From NCBI RefSeq assembly GCF_001592105.1, contig NZ_BCWE01000012.1, forward strand, positions 1-61,750: a stretch of DNA of 61,750 bases, read 5' to 3'. Of this stretch, positions 25,705-34,842 are shown piece after piece. This DNA is from Desulfolucanica intricata. GTDB taxonomy: Bacteria; Bacillota; Desulfotomaculia; Desulfotomaculales; Desulfofarciminaceae. The notes under the pieces were generated by a model, which saw only the letters and a list, made by a program, of their open reading frames with translations, had not been told where the DNA came from and searched no databases. The position numbers and the translations under genes are program-made. Within the stretch, counting starts at the first letter, position 1, and each line of letters begins with the position of its first letter.

Positions 25705-28341
25705 TTAATTTAAAATTTGACTGGCTGCAACAGAATAAGTTTTAGCAATAGCCTCCTGAATACGTGAGGGATCTTTTCCTCCTGCTTGAGCCATATCCGG
25801 CCTACCACCTCCCCCACCTCCAACTACCTGGGCCACTTCTTTAATCAACTTACCTGCATGGAGTCCCCGGGCCATTAAATCCTTCGTCACAGCTGCAACC
25901 AAATTCACCTTTCCTCCATTAGCTGTGGCCAAAAGAACTACTCCTGATTTCATCTGCTCACGCAGCAAATCAGCCATACCACGTAAGCTATCCATATCCG
26001 GCGCACTGGCTTTGGCAGCAAGTATATTTATTCCATTTACCTCTTTAACTTGACTTAATAAATTATCAACTTCAAACTTAGCAAGTTTTGCTCTTAAATT
26101 TTCTGTTTCGTGTTCTATATCCTTTAGCGACTTAACTAATGCCTCAACTCTTCGTACTACTTCCTGCGGTGTAGTTTTAACCAATTGTGCTATTTGGGCC
26201 AGCTGTTGTTCTTTAGCCTCAACATATTTTAAAGCACCATCACCTGTAACAGCCTCAATTCGTCTCAGACCGGAACCCACACTGCTTTCACTGATTAATT
26301 TAAACAAACCAACTTCGGCAGTAGAATGGAGGTGTGTCCCTCCACACAATTCCATACTAAAATCACCAATTTTAACTACTCTTACCCGCTCTCCGTATTT
26401 TTCACCAAACAATGCCGCAGCGCCCATCTCACGGGCCTCAGATAAACCTGTCTCAAAGGTTTCGATGGGCAGATTAGCCAGAATAACTTTATTTACCAGG
26501 CGCTCAATCTTCACCATATCTTCATGGGAAACGGCTGAATAATGAGTAAAGTCAAAACGTAGTCTGTCCGGTTCAACCAAAGATCCGGCTTGATTTACGT
26601 GTTCTCCTAATATTTCTTTTAAGGACTTATGCAAAAGATGTGTGGCCGAGTGATTGCGGGCTGTATTTAAGCGGCGTTTTTTGCTTACTTCTACCCTTAC
26701 GGAATCATTTTGCTTTAATAATCCGTTTTCTATTTTTCCTTTATGAACAATCAGATTCTCAATTGGCTTTGTAACTTCATATATCATAACCTCAAGGTTA
26801 GGAGACGATATCTTAGCATAGTCACTTACTTGACCACCGGACTCAGCATAACAAGGAGTAATATCCATTATTATTTCTACATCTTCACCTGCTTGAGCAG
26901 ATTCAACAAGTTGACCGTCTTTAATCAACGCTATAATCTTAGCCTCAGCCTCAAGTTGATTATAACCTACAAAATTTGTCTGTCCACGTTCCTCTCGAAT
27001 ATTTTTTAATAGTACAGCTGCTTCTGAAATATACTCTGTTTCCTGTCTGGCACTACGCGCACGTTCCCGCTGGTTTTCCATTGCTTTATTGAAACCGTCT
27101 ATATCAATTGAAAGTCCCTGCTCTTCAGCAATTTCTTGAGTTAACTCCAGTGGAAAGCCATAGGTATCATATAGTTGGAAAGCTTCAGGTCCTGGAACAA
27201 TAGTACGTCCTTCTTGCTTGGCATCCTCTATCAAACGGTTTAAAATTTCGGTGCCATGAGCCAGAGTTTCCCCAAAACGTTTTTCTTCATTTAATATAAC
27301 TTTTAATATATGATCTTTTTTATCCTTTAACTCGGGATATGAATCGGACATTTGCCTTACCACAGCATCGGCAACCTTATGTAAAAACGTTTCTTCCTCT
27401 CCCATCAAACGGCCAAAACGAACTGCACGACGAATAAGACGTCTAATTACATAACCTCGCCCTTCGTTTGAGGGTAACGCCCCGTCGCCAATCGCAAAAG
27501 TAACAGCCCTACAATGGTCAGCAATTACCTTTAAGGCAAGATCAGTTTTTTCATCTTTACCATATTCAACTTGAACCAACCGTGCGGTAAAATCCATTAT
27601 TTCACGCAGCAAATCAGTGTCAAAGTTGGACTTAACCTTTTGCAGTACGGAAGCTACCCGCTCCAATCCCATACCTGTATCAATACCTTTGTTTTTAAGC
27701 TGTGTATAATTACCCTCTTCATCACGGAAAAACTGTATAAAAACAAGATTCCAGATTTCCAGGTAACGGTCGCAATCACAACCTACTGCACAGTCAGGTG
27801 AACCGCAGCCCCGGTGTTCACCCAAGTCAATATATATTTCTGAACAGGGACCACAAGGTCCTACACCTATCTCCCAAAAATTAGTATCCTTACCCAAACG
27901 TACAATACGTTCTGCAGGAATGCCCACTTCTTTATGCCAAATATCATAAGCCTCATCATCATTCTCATAGATAGAAATCCACAATTTTTCTTTTGGTAAA
28001 CCAAGTTCCCGGGTAACAAATTCCCAGGCCCAAGGAATAGCCTTTTCCTTAAAATAATCCCCAAAAGAGAAGTTACCCAACATTTCAAAAAAGGTATGAT
28101 GACGGGCGGTTTTACCTACTTCTTCAATATCAGGTGTACGCAGACACTTCTGACATGTAGTAGCTCTTTTATATTCCGGTTTAGCCGCACCGGTAAAAAA
28201 TGGTTTAAAAGGCACCATCCCTGCCGCTGTCCACAAGATACTGGGATCATTTGCCGGTATCAAAGATGCACTAGGTAATATCTGGTGACCTCGATCAGCA
28301 AAGAATTGCAAAAACTTTTCTCTTAATTCATTACCGGTCAC
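25705..28341 (-). CDS. alaS: Alanyl-tRNA synthetase
   Basis: 878 residues, full length. Class II catalytic core with TTCQKCLRTPDIEEVGKTARHHTFFEM, HxxxH editing site in ARNHSATHLLHK near 565, CGGTHLHS near 665, and a C-terminal DHHA1/C-Ala domain with the glycine-rich VVGGGGGGRPDMAQAGG. Charges tRNA-Ala and removes Ser/Gly errors. GTG start at 28341 with GGGAGG upstream. The leader contains a strong hairpin terminator (28381-28417) but no T-box signature. Confidence 0.97.
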   Translation of the reverse strand: MTGNELREKFLQFFADRGHQILPSASLIPANDPSILWTAAGMVPFKPFFTGAAKPEYKRATTCQKCLRTPDIEEVGKTARHHTFFEMLGNFSFGDYFKEKAIPWAWEFVTRELGLPKEKLWISIYENDDEAYDIWHKEVGIPAERIVRLGKDTNFWEIGVGPCGPCSEIYIDLGEHRGCGSPDCAVGCDCDRYLEIWNLVFIQFFRDEEGNYTQLKNKGIDTGMGLERVASVLQKVKSNFDTDLLREIMDFTARLVQVEYGKDEKTDLALKVIADHCRAVTFAIGDGALPSNEGRGYVIRRLIRRAVRFGRLMGEEETFLHKVADAVVRQMSDSYPELKDKKDHILKVILNEEKRFGETLAHGTEILNRLIEDAKQEGRTIVPGPEAFQLYDTYGFPLELTQEIAEEQGLSIDIDGFNKAMENQRERARSARQETEYISEAAVLLKNIREERGQTNFVGYNQLEAEAKIIALIKDGQLVESAQAGEDVEIIMDITPCYAESGGQVSDYAKISSPNLEVMIYEVTKPIENLIVHKGKIENGLLKQNDSVRVEVSKKRRLNTARNHSATHLLHKSLKEILGEHVNQAGSLVEPDRLRFDFTHYSAVSHEDMVKIERLVNKVILANLPIETFETGLSEAREMGAAALFGEKYGERVRVVKIGDFSMELCGGTHLHSTAEVGLFKLISESSVGSGLRRIEAVTGDGALKYVEAKEQQLAQIAQLVKTTPQEVVRRVEALVKSLKDIEHETENLRAKLAKFEVDNLLSQVKEVNGINILAAKASAPDMDSLRGMADLLREQMKSGVVLLATANGGKVNLVAAVTKDLMARGLHAGKLIKEVAQVVGGGGGGRPDMAQAGGKDPSRIQEAIAKTYSVAASQILN

Positions 28342-28380
28342 TTAAAAAAACCTCCCGTAATAAAAATTCTCTCCAACTTT

Positions 28381-28417
28381 AAAAAGCCTTCCCCCCGTTT
28401 TAGGGACGGAAAGGCGT
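28381..28417 (-). terminator. Intrinsic terminator in the alaS leader (candidate attenuator)
   Basis: GCCTTTCCGTCCC / GGGGGGAAGGC stem followed by TTTTT, 40 bases before the alaS start and about 76 bases past the likely transcription start. There is no room for a further promoter between it and alaS, so alaS transcription must read through it. Whether a regulator controls it is not known. Confidence 0.75.
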
Positions 28418-28495
28418 TACTTTTAAACAACTTAAAAAAAGTAATTTTAACTATATTTGACAACTATAAAAATAAAGACTATATCTCATTTTTCC

Positions 28496-28530
28496 GGAAT
28501 ATTATACAAAATATTCCGAGATTTTGTCAA
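28496..28530 (-). promoter_or_regulatory. Probable alaS promoter with perfect palindrome over the -10 region
   Basis: TTGACA (28530-28525), 18-base spacer, TATAAT (28506-28501) on the minus strand; the -35 box overlaps the stop of the upstream permease gene. A perfect inverted repeat CGGAATATT-6-AATATTCCG (28496-28519) spans the -10 box and half the spacer, suitable for a dimeric repressor. Confidence 0.72.
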
Positions 28531-29573
28531 GATGAGTACTCTAAAAACAATTTTTTATAGGCAAATATTATAAATACTTTTAGAATTGCAGCGACTGGAA
28601 CAGCAATAAGTAATCCCATAATACCGCCCAGCTGCCCACCGGCCAAGATTACAATAATTATAGTCAGAGGGTGAAGCCCAACCCTATCACCTAAAATTTT
28701 CGGTGATATTATATTTGCCTCTAACTGGTGTATAATTAAAACCACAATGATAACCTTTAGGACCAACCACTGAGATTTCAAAAAAGCCAATACCAAAGCC
28801 GGTAAGGCACCGATAACCGGGCCAAAATAAGGAATCAATTCAGTTAAGCCGGCAATAATTCCAAGAATCAAAGCAAATTCAATTCCTAATAAGGCCATAG
28901 CTAAGCCGGTTAATACTCCTACAATTAAGCAAACAGTAAAATACCCTCTAATAAAACTACTTAACACCTTATCTATTTCGCGAACTAAACCCAGTATATC
29001 AGATGCATACCGTTTAGGTAATAATTTTTCTGTCTTTTCTTTAAGTAATTCCAAATCTTTTAATATATAGAAAGAAATTATCGGAGCCATTAAAAAATAA
29101 AAAATATAACTGACAAGGCCTATTAAACCGGATATAATTCGGCTTACCATAAATAAAAGGGTTTGTTCAATCCAATTTATACGCTGCTGTATAATTTGAC
29201 GCATTCCCTGCGGGAGCTCCAGGTGTGCATACCTGCTTTGTATTGCTTGAATAAAACTCTGAACCTGATGAATATATACCGGTAGTGTATCTACAAACTT
29301 ATTTAATTGCTGTATTAGTTTTGGAACACCATACATCAATATTGCCGCTAATATTATGAAAACAGCCAAATACGCTATTAGAATAGCCCAAACTCGTGAT
29401 GTACCTTTTTTCTCCATTGCGGTCACAAGAGGGTTTAATAAATAGCTAAATACGATTGCCAAAAGTAAAGGAATAAAAAGTATACGAATTAAATATAAAA
29501 AATATAACCCGGTGAGGACTAATAATATTAAGAAAAATAAACGGTAGGTTTGTATTTTCCGCAGCCAAATCAC
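28527..29573 (-). CDS. AI-2E/PerM-family membrane permease
   Basis: 348 residues with about eight membrane segments, the pattern of PF01594: LFIPLLLAIVFSYLLNPLV near 32, a soluble loop with amphipathic helices (about 85-150), GLTELIPYFGPVIGALPAL near 240 and LGDRVGLHPLTIIIVILAGGQLGG near 295. Family members include AI-2 exporter TqsA and Na+/H+ exchangers, but for most the substrate is unknown. It occupies the position of Bacillus yrrI upstream of alaS. GTG start after GGAGG. A terminator separates it from the small upstream gene. Confidence 0.87.
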   Translation of the reverse strand: MIWLRKIQTYRLFFLILLVLTGLYFLYLIRILFIPLLLAIVFSYLLNPLVTAMEKKGTSRVWAILIAYLAVFIILAAILMYGVPKLIQQLNKFVDTLPVYIHQVQSFIQAIQSRYAHLELPQGMRQIIQQRINWIEQTLLFMVSRIISGLIGLVSYIFYFLMAPIISFYILKDLELLKEKTEKLLPKRYASDILGLVREIDKVLSSFIRGYFTVCLIVGVLTGLAMALLGIEFALILGIIAGLTELIPYFGPVIGALPALVLAFLKSQWLVLKVIIVVLIIHQLEANIISPKILGDRVGLHPLTIIIVILAGGQLGGIMGLLIAVPVAAILKVFIIFAYKKLFLEYSS

Positions 29574-29594
29574 AATTCCTCCACCCCCGGGAAG

Positions 29595-29627
29595 GAAAAA
29601 AGTGAGGAGTTGTGTATCCCCCCACTT
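29595..29627 (-). terminator. Terminator after small membrane-associated protein gene
   Basis: AAGTGGGGGG / TCCTCACTT stem (with G-T wobbles), then TTTTTT on the minus strand. Confidence 0.75.
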
Positions 29628-29646
29628 ATAATCCCTTAAAAAATAA

Positions 29647-29832
29647 TTATTTTATCAGGTCGTTAACAGTCCTGGTTACACCTCTAAGCATACGCCGGGT
29701 CTGATTTTTTGATTTACGTTTCCCAACGAAACTGATTCCTTTGTTCCTGCTACTGGAACCCGTCATCATACTTACTGCAGCACCTAATATACTTCCGGTG
29801 ATCACACCCCTCAAAAAATTCATACGCATCAT
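29647..29832 (-). CDS. Small basic YtxH/DUF3918-like protein
   Basis: About 60 residues. An N-terminal hydrophobic stretch (NFLRGVITGSILGAAVSMM) with GxxxGxxxS-like small-residue spacing resembles YtxH-type anchors; the rest is very basic (SRNKGISFVGKRKSKNQTRR). Function unknown. Two adjacent ATGs (29832 and 29829) lie 5 and 8 bases after GGGGAGG; either may be used, while the upstream GTG overlaps the ribosome site and is unlikely. It follows the 57-residue zinc-knuckle gene by 20 bases. Confidence 0.6.
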   Translation of the reverse strand: MMRMNFLRGVITGSILGAAVSMMTGSSSRNKGISFVGKRKSKNQTRRMLRGVTRTVNDLIK

Positions 29833-29852
29833 TGTCACCTCCCCACTTAATT

Positions 29853-30026
29853 TTATAGGAGGAACCGGTTATGAGGATCAAAAGCAACCAAACTACCATC
29901 CTCATCAACCTCAAATACCTGAACACCTTCTTTATTTATGCGGTATTCCACACAACAATCCCAACAATAATGCTGATCAACACCTACTTTTCCGGTGGCT
30001 TTACCACCACATACGGGGCAATTCAC
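29853..30026 (-). CDS. 57-residue cysteine-rich (zinc ribbon-like) protein
   Basis: Begins MNCPVCGGKATGKVG and continues to CWDCCVEYRINKEG; cysteines 3/6 and 21/24 form two CxxC knuckles, so a small zinc ribbon is likely, followed by a short beta-rich acidic tail (VFEVDEDGSLVAFDP). GTG start at 30026, 8 bases after AAGGAGAG, and a clean stop support a real gene despite its size. Upstream of the small basic protein on the same strand and probably cotranscribed. Role unknown; the layout recalls small proteins that accompany Fe-S/thiouridine genes, but that is only position. Confidence 0.7.
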   Translation of the reverse strand: MNCPVCGGKATGKVGVDQHYCWDCCVEYRINKEGVQVFEVDEDGSLVAFDPHNRFLL

Positions 30027-30145
30027 TTCAATTTCTCTCCTTATTATGTATGATTTAACCAGTTGTTATTAAGTATTCCCAAAACTTTATTTATTAATGC
30101 ATATTTAATTGTTGTCAATACTAAAGATATTTAAAGTTAATAAAT

Positions 30146-30178
30146 AAAAAAGTGCAGGATATTATCCCACACTTTTTG
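30146..30178 (-). terminator. Terminator after mnmA
   Basis: AAAAAGTGTGGGATA / TATCCTGCACTTTTTT stem-loop with T-run on the minus strand, 50 bases past the mnmA stop. Confidence 0.85.
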
Positions 30179-30230
30179 TTTATTTTTATAATACCAAAGT
30201 TTTATGGATAAGCAGATGTTGAAATTATAA

Positions 30231-31328
30231 TTAATGGATATTTACTTTTTTTAGTATAGTACCCCCACCTACGACAAGATCCTTCTGATAAAATACAACA
30301 GCCTGCCCCGGCGTAACTGCTCTTTGAGGTTGTTGAAATTTTACCCTAATCTGATTATTATCTTCAGGAATTATCACAGCCGGGTATGGCTTGGAATTAT
30401 ATCTAATTTGTGCTCCAACTTCGAGTGGTTCTGTTAATTTCTCAATTGTGATAAAATTATTATTTACTGAAATTAACTCCGAACTAAAAATAGCTTCCTC
30501 AGGACCTAATGTAACGGTATTTTGTTCAGGATCAATATCCACTACATATACCCGTTCTCCTGCCGCAATACCCAAACCGCGTCTCTGTCCAATAGTATAA
30601 AATGGTATACCCTGGTGCTCTCCCAAAATATTACCGTCAATATCCAAAAAATAGCCGGGCTTAATTTCAGAACCGGCTGTGCTTTGAATAAATCCCCGGT
30701 AATCATTATCAGTAACAAAGCAGATTTCCTGACTTTCTGCTTTGTTAGCTACCGGTAGATTATATTTTGCTGCCATTTCCCGAACCCGATCCTTTGTATA
30801 ATCACCCAAAGGCATCAGTGTATGTGCAATTTGTTCTTGTGTTAAATTGTACAATACATAGGTCTGATCCTTTTTCTGATCCTCAGCCTTTCTAACTACA
30901 TACCGATTAAGTTCTGTATCAAAGCCCAAACGCGCATAATGACCGGTGGCTACATAATCGGCTCCTACTGAACGGGCCTTTTGCAGCAAGGCCTCAAATT
31001 TTACATACCTGTTGCAGGCTATACAGGGATTGGGCGTACGACCTTGTAAGTATTCGTCCACAAAGTAATTAATTACGGTTTTTTCGAAATGTTCTCTAAA
31101 ATTTAAAACATAATAGGGAATATGTAAGACATTTGCTACCCGCCGGGCATCTTCTACAGCCGAAAGTGAACAGCAGCCTACATTTTCTCCGGCGATCTCG
31201 GTTTGAGAAGGATCCCAAATTTGCATAGTAACTCCGATTAGATCGTATCCTTGTTCTAATAAAAGGGCGGCAGTGACTGAACTGTCTACGCCGCCGCTCA
31301 TAGCAATAACAACTTTTTCTTTTTTCAC
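30231..31328 (-). CDS. mnmA: tRNA-specific 2-thiouridylase MnmA
   Basis: 365 residues. Puts sulfur on uridine 34 of tRNA Lys, Glu and Gln. PP-loop AMSGGVDSS at 9-17; catalytic cysteines C102 (TPNPCIAC) and C203 (EICFVTD); the beta-barrel C-terminus is complete. The sulfur comes as persulfide from the cysteine desulfurase encoded two genes upstream, and the operon order rrf2-iscS-iscU-mnmA fits this. GTG start with AAGGTGATG. It lies 9 bases after iscU. Confidence 0.96.
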   Translation of the reverse strand: MKKEKVVIAMSGGVDSSVTAALLLEQGYDLIGVTMQIWDPSQTEIAGENVGCCSLSAVEDARRVANVLHIPYYVLNFREHFEKTVINYFVDEYLQGRTPNPCIACNRYVKFEALLQKARSVGADYVATGHYARLGFDTELNRYVVRKAEDQKKDQTYVLYNLTQEQIAHTLMPLGDYTKDRVREMAAKYNLPVANKAESQEICFVTDNDYRGFIQSTAGSEIKPGYFLDIDGNILGEHQGIPFYTIGQRRGLGIAAGERVYVVDIDPEQNTVTLGPEEAIFSSELISVNNNFITIEKLTEPLEVGAQIRYNSKPYPAVIIPEDNNQIRVKFQQPQRAVTPGQAVVFYQKDLVVGGGTILKKVNIH

Positions 31329-31337
31329 GACATCACC

Positions 31338-31712
31338 TTAAGCAGATTTTTGCTTTTCCTGATAATCCTTGATGGCTGCATGTAAAGCATCGGCAGCCAG
31401 ATTGGAACAATGCATTTTTTTCGGCGGCAGCCCGTCTAAAGCTTCAGCAACTGCTTTATTAGTAAGTTCCAAGGCCTCTTCAATGGTCTTACCAATAGCT
31501 AATTCGGTAACCATGCTGCTGGTCGCTACTGCAGCACCACAACCAAAGGTCTTGAATTTAACGTCCTTAATAATATTGTCTTCTACCTTTAAATAAATTT
31601 TCATAATGTCCCCACAGGTAGGGTTACCAACTTGACCGATTCCGTCAGCATCCTTAATTTCTCCAACATTACGTGGATTTTGAAAATGATCCATTACTTT
31701 ATCACTATACAC
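31338..31712 (-). CDS. iscU: Fe-S cluster assembly scaffold IscU/NifU-like
   Basis: 124 residues, IscU type without C-terminal NifU domain. Scaffold cysteines are present at C33 (GNPTCGDIM), C58 (TFGCGAAVATSS) and C102 (KMHCSNLAADAL). Assembles clusters with sulfur from IscS. GTG start at 31712 after GGAGGGGG; its first 8 bases overlap the end of iscS, so translation is coupled. This IscU type, rather than the SufU of aerobic Bacilli, is common in clostridia. Confidence 0.94.
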   Translation of the reverse strand: MYSDKVMDHFQNPRNVGEIKDADGIGQVGNPTCGDIMKIYLKVEDNIIKDVKFKTFGCGAAVATSSMVTELAIGKTIEEALELTNKAVAEALDGLPPKKMHCSNLAADALHAAIKDYQEKQKSA

Positions 31713-32913
31713 CGCAGCGTACCCCCTCCATAAACTCTTCCATCTCCGAAACGTCTTCAGCTAAAGGTGACATTGCTCTCAGCCGGTTTACAACCTCAGG
31801 CAGTACTTCTAAGAAATAATCCACATCTTCCTCTGTATTATCTTTACCCATAGAAATCCTTAGCGATCCATGGGCTATTTCATGGGATAATCCCAAAGCT
31901 AACAAAACGTGGGAAGGCTCCAAAGAACCTGATGTACAAGCTGAACCACTGGACGCAGCAATACCTTTCATATCTAAACTTAACAGCTGAGATTCACCTT
32001 CGATAAATTCGAAGCAAAAACTTGCATGGTTGCAGAGCCGCTGGGTAGGGTGTCCGGTTAAAATTACGCGATCGATTTTATCCATAACACCTTTGATTAA
32101 TTTATCCCTAAGTTTGACAAGGTATTCATTTTCATGCTGTAAATTAGCCACAGCCAATTCGCAAGCTTTACCAAGGCCAATAATTCCAGGGACATTTTCT
32201 GTACCGGTACGGCGTAAACGCTCCTGAGAGCCACCATGCATCAGGGTTTGTTTCCATCTGGTTCCTTTACGAATATACAGCGCTCCTACCCCTTTAGGAC
32301 CATAGACTTTATGGCCTGAAATGGTAAGTAAGTTAACACCTAAATCATTAACATTTACCGGTACCTTACCAAAACTCTGCACAGCATCTGTATGTATAAA
32401 AATACCTTTTTCTTTAGCTATTTTAGCAATCTCTTTAATAGGTTGAATTGTACCGATTTCATTATTAGCATGCATAATTGTAATTAAAATAGTCTTGTCC
32501 GTTATAGCTGCAGCAACATCCTCTACTCTGACCATACCATATTTATCCACTGGCAAAATAGTTATATCAAAACCCTCTTTACCCAGTGCTTTAACAGTAT
32601 TTAAGACAGCATGGTGTTCTACTGCAGAGGTAATAATATGATTTCCTTTACTTTTATTCATGTAGGCTACTCCATGAATAGCCATATTATCCGACTCAGT
32701 ACCACCACTGGTAAAAGTAATTTCTATCGGATCGGCACCTATGGCAGCGGCTACTTTTTCTCTCGCTTCCTCAACAGCTTTACGAACCTCACGCCCAAAT
32801 GAATGAAAGCTGGAAGGATTTCCAAAATTACTTGTTAGATATGGCATCATAGCATCAACTACTGCCGGGTCAACCGGAGTTGTTGCACTGTGGTCAAAAT
32901 AGACTCTGCGCAC
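31705..32913 (-). CDS. iscS: Cysteine desulfurase IscS/NifS
   Basis: 402 residues, PLP enzyme that takes sulfur from cysteine as enzyme-bound persulfide. Seen: MRRVYFDHSATTPVDP start, HxAVLNT region near 100, PLP lysine K202 (ISGHKVYGPKG) and the active cysteine C326 (SSGSACTSGS). The frame continues upstream to 33024 with a cysteine-rich, unrelated stretch that overlaps the end of iscR; GTG 32913 after AAGGGGGAA gives the normal start and length. Supplies iscU and mnmA downstream. Confidence 0.95.
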   Translation of the reverse strand: MRRVYFDHSATTPVDPAVVDAMMPYLTSNFGNPSSFHSFGREVRKAVEEAREKVAAAIGADPIEITFTSGGTESDNMAIHGVAYMNKSKGNHIITSAVEHHAVLNTVKALGKEGFDITILPVDKYGMVRVEDVAAAITDKTILITIMHANNEIGTIQPIKEIAKIAKEKGIFIHTDAVQSFGKVPVNVNDLGVNLLTISGHKVYGPKGVGALYIRKGTRWKQTLMHGGSQERLRRTGTENVPGIIGLGKACELAVANLQHENEYLVKLRDKLIKGVMDKIDRVILTGHPTQRLCNHASFCFEFIEGESQLLSLDMKGIAASSGSACTSGSLEPSHVLLALGLSHEIAHGSLRISMGKDNTEEDVDYFLEVLPEVVNRLRAMSPLAEDVSEMEEFMEGVRCGV

Positions 32914-32929
32914 GATACAGGTTCCCCCT

Positions 32930-33376
32930 TTATATATTGTACATATAAAAAGCTTTATCTTGACTGACTTTTTCCGCATCCCGGCACATATCTGCCAAAC
33001 TGATAGAATCCAGTACATCGACAATACTATCCCGCACTTTTTCCCAAACGCTGCGAGTCATACAACAATCAGATTGCTCACATACACTGGGCTCTTCCTC
33101 ACTGACACATTCCAGCGGAGCAATTGGCCCTTCCAATACTCGAATAATCTCTCCAACTTTTATCTCGGCCGGGTCACGAGCTAACATGTAACCGCCCTGA
33201 GCACCGCGGACACTTTTTACCAGGCCTGCCCTACGTAAGACTGCAATTAGCTGCTCTAAATAATTTTCAGAAAGACTCTGACGTTCAGCAACATTTTTTA
33301 AGGGTATGGGATCAGTCCCATAGTGCAGAGCAAGGTCAAACATAGCCTTTAAGCCATAGTGCCCTTTGGTTGACAT
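32930..33376 (-). CDS. iscR: Rrf2-family transcriptional regulator, IscR-like
   Basis: 148 residues. Winged helix start MSTKGHYGLKAMFDLALHYG, recognition region LSENYLEQLIAVLRRAGLV near 35 and GAQGGYMLARDP near 58. Unlike CymR it keeps a cysteine cluster (C90, C99, C104, C105) in the loop where IscR binds its 2Fe-2S cluster. So it probably senses Fe-S status and controls this isc operon; Bacillus carries CymR at the same place. ATG 33376 after GGGAG fits the family start; the open frame upstream to 33466 runs over the promoter and is not translated. Confidence 0.88.
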   Translation of the reverse strand: MSTKGHYGLKAMFDLALHYGTDPIPLKNVAERQSLSENYLEQLIAVLRRAGLVKSVRGAQGGYMLARDPAEIKVGEIIRVLEGPIAPLECVSEEEPSVCEQSDCCMTRSVWEKVRDSIVDVLDSISLADMCRDAEKVSQDKAFYMYNI

Positions 33377-33437
33377 TCGCAATCTCCCACCCCTTCCTTT
33401 TAATCCATAGTATTTTACTCGGGATTTTCTAAAAGTT

Positions 33438-33466
33438 ATATTAGCATAAGGTGCAGATAATGTCAA
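33438..33466 (-). promoter_or_regulatory. Promoter of the iscR-iscS-iscU-mnmA operon
   Basis: TTGACA (33466-33461), exactly 17 bases, TAATAT (33443-33438) on the minus strand, about 60 bases before iscR. No certain IscR box was recognised, though the leader between -10 and iscR is long enough for one. Confidence 0.82.
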
Positions 33467-33492
33467 TTTAAATCCTAGTATTTTAGTCAGAT

Positions 33493-34761
33493 TTATTTTT
33501 CAGGCTTAAAAAATTTTACTCCATGAAGCTCATCCGGTAAATATTGTTGTTTAACATAACCGTTAGAATAGTCATGTGGATACTTATAGCCCTTGCCGTG
33601 CCCAAGCTGCCGGGCACCTTTATAATGTGCATCTCTAAGGTGAGCAGGTACACGTCCTGCCGGTTTTTTGTCTACCGCTTCAAAAGCACTGTCTATCCCT
33701 TTAACAACCGCATTACTTTTAGGTGCCAGAGCTACATACAAGGCTGCCTCTGCCAAAATAATTCTCCCTTCCGGCAAACCAATTCTTTCCACGGCTTGTG
33801 CGGCAGATGTGGCTACCACCAACGCCTGGGGATCCGCCAGGCCAACGTCTTCCGCAGAATGAATCATAATCCGCCGGGCTATAAATCCAGGGTCTTCTCC
33901 GGCATAAATCATCCGTGCCAACCAGTACAATGTTGCATCCGGATCCGATCCACGCATGCTTTTAATAAAAGCAGATATAACATCATAATGCTCGTCTCCG
34001 TTCCGATCATACACTAATACCCGCTTTTGAACAGCTTCTTCAGCTGCACTTAGGGATACATTTCTCCACCCGTTATCACCGGGAACTGTGGTCATAACAG
34101 CAAATTCAAGTGCATTTAAAGCAGTTCTGGCATCACCGTTTGCTATATGGCTAATATGTTCCAAGGCTTCCGGAGCTATTTTTACTTTATAATTTCCCAA
34201 CCCGTTTTCTTTATCGAGCAAAGCCCTCTCCAACAGTCGACGTATATCTGCAGGACACAGCGGTTCTAACCTGAATAAGCGAGAACGAGATCGAATAGCG
34301 GATATGACTGTAAACATGGGATTTTCAGTTGTTGCACCAATTAATATTATCAACCCGTCTTCAACATAGGGTAACAGGGCATCTTGAACATTTTTAGACC
34401 ATCTATGTATCTCATCAACAAATACAACGGTTTTAAGCTGATAAAAGTTCCTTCTTTCTTTGGCCTTTTCAATAATTTTTCTTATATCGGTGACTCCACT
34501 CAATACTGCACTCACTGCTTCAAAATGGGATTTAGTCATATGAGCAATAATATGGGCTAATGTAGTTTTCCCGCATCCGGGCGGTCCCCAAAGTAAAACC
34601 GACTGCAAGCTATCAGTTTCTATTGCCCGGCGCAGTATTCTACCCGGCCCGATTATACCTGCCTGACCCACAAATTCCTCCAAACTCTTCGGTCTCATTC
34701 TAGTGGCTAAAGGGGCTTCTAATTTCATCTCCTGCCGGCCAGCATTTTCAAATAAATTCAT
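33493..34761 (-). CDS. rarA: Replication-associated recombination protein A (RarA/MgsA), AAA+ ATPase
   Basis: 422 residues. Walker A LLWGPPGCGKTT near 57-67, Walker B VVFVDEIHRW near 118, sensor 1 ILIGATTENP and the family segment LAPKSNAVVKGIDSAFE near 350. A clamp-loader-like ATPase acting at stalled replication forks. ATG 34761 has GGGGGG upstream and gives the usual MNLFENA start; the longer frame to 34791 lacks a ribosome site. Position between tcdA and the rrf2 gene matches Bacillus yrvN. Confidence 0.93.
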   Translation of the reverse strand: MNLFENAGRQEMKLEAPLATRMRPKSLEEFVGQAGIIGPGRILRRAIETDSLQSVLLWGPPGCGKTTLAHIIAHMTKSHFEAVSAVLSGVTDIRKIIEKAKERRNFYQLKTVVFVDEIHRWSKNVQDALLPYVEDGLIILIGATTENPMFTVISAIRSRSRLFRLEPLCPADIRRLLERALLDKENGLGNYKVKIAPEALEHISHIANGDARTALNALEFAVMTTVPGDNGWRNVSLSAAEEAVQKRVLVYDRNGDEHYDVISAFIKSMRGSDPDATLYWLARMIYAGEDPGFIARRIMIHSAEDVGLADPQALVVATSAAQAVERIGLPEGRIILAEAALYVALAPKSNAVVKGIDSAFEAVDKKPAGRVPAHLRDAHYKGARQLGHGKGYKYPHDYSNGYVKQQYLPDELHGVKFFKPEK

Positions 34762-34842
34762 TTTTATTCCCCCCTTGTCAATTAATATCATTATAGCCTT
34801 TGTCCTTACTACTTGTGAAGTAATAGTTAATTAACAGATTTA

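Noticed and set aside
28342-28500. T-box riboswitch upstream of alaS.
   Set aside because: No AGGGTGGTACCGCG or stem I features; only a terminator hairpin is seen.
32914-33024. N-terminal extension of iscS (MSMYWILSV...).
   Set aside because: It overlaps the end of iscR, has no ribosome site, and the GTG at 32913 has a proper one.
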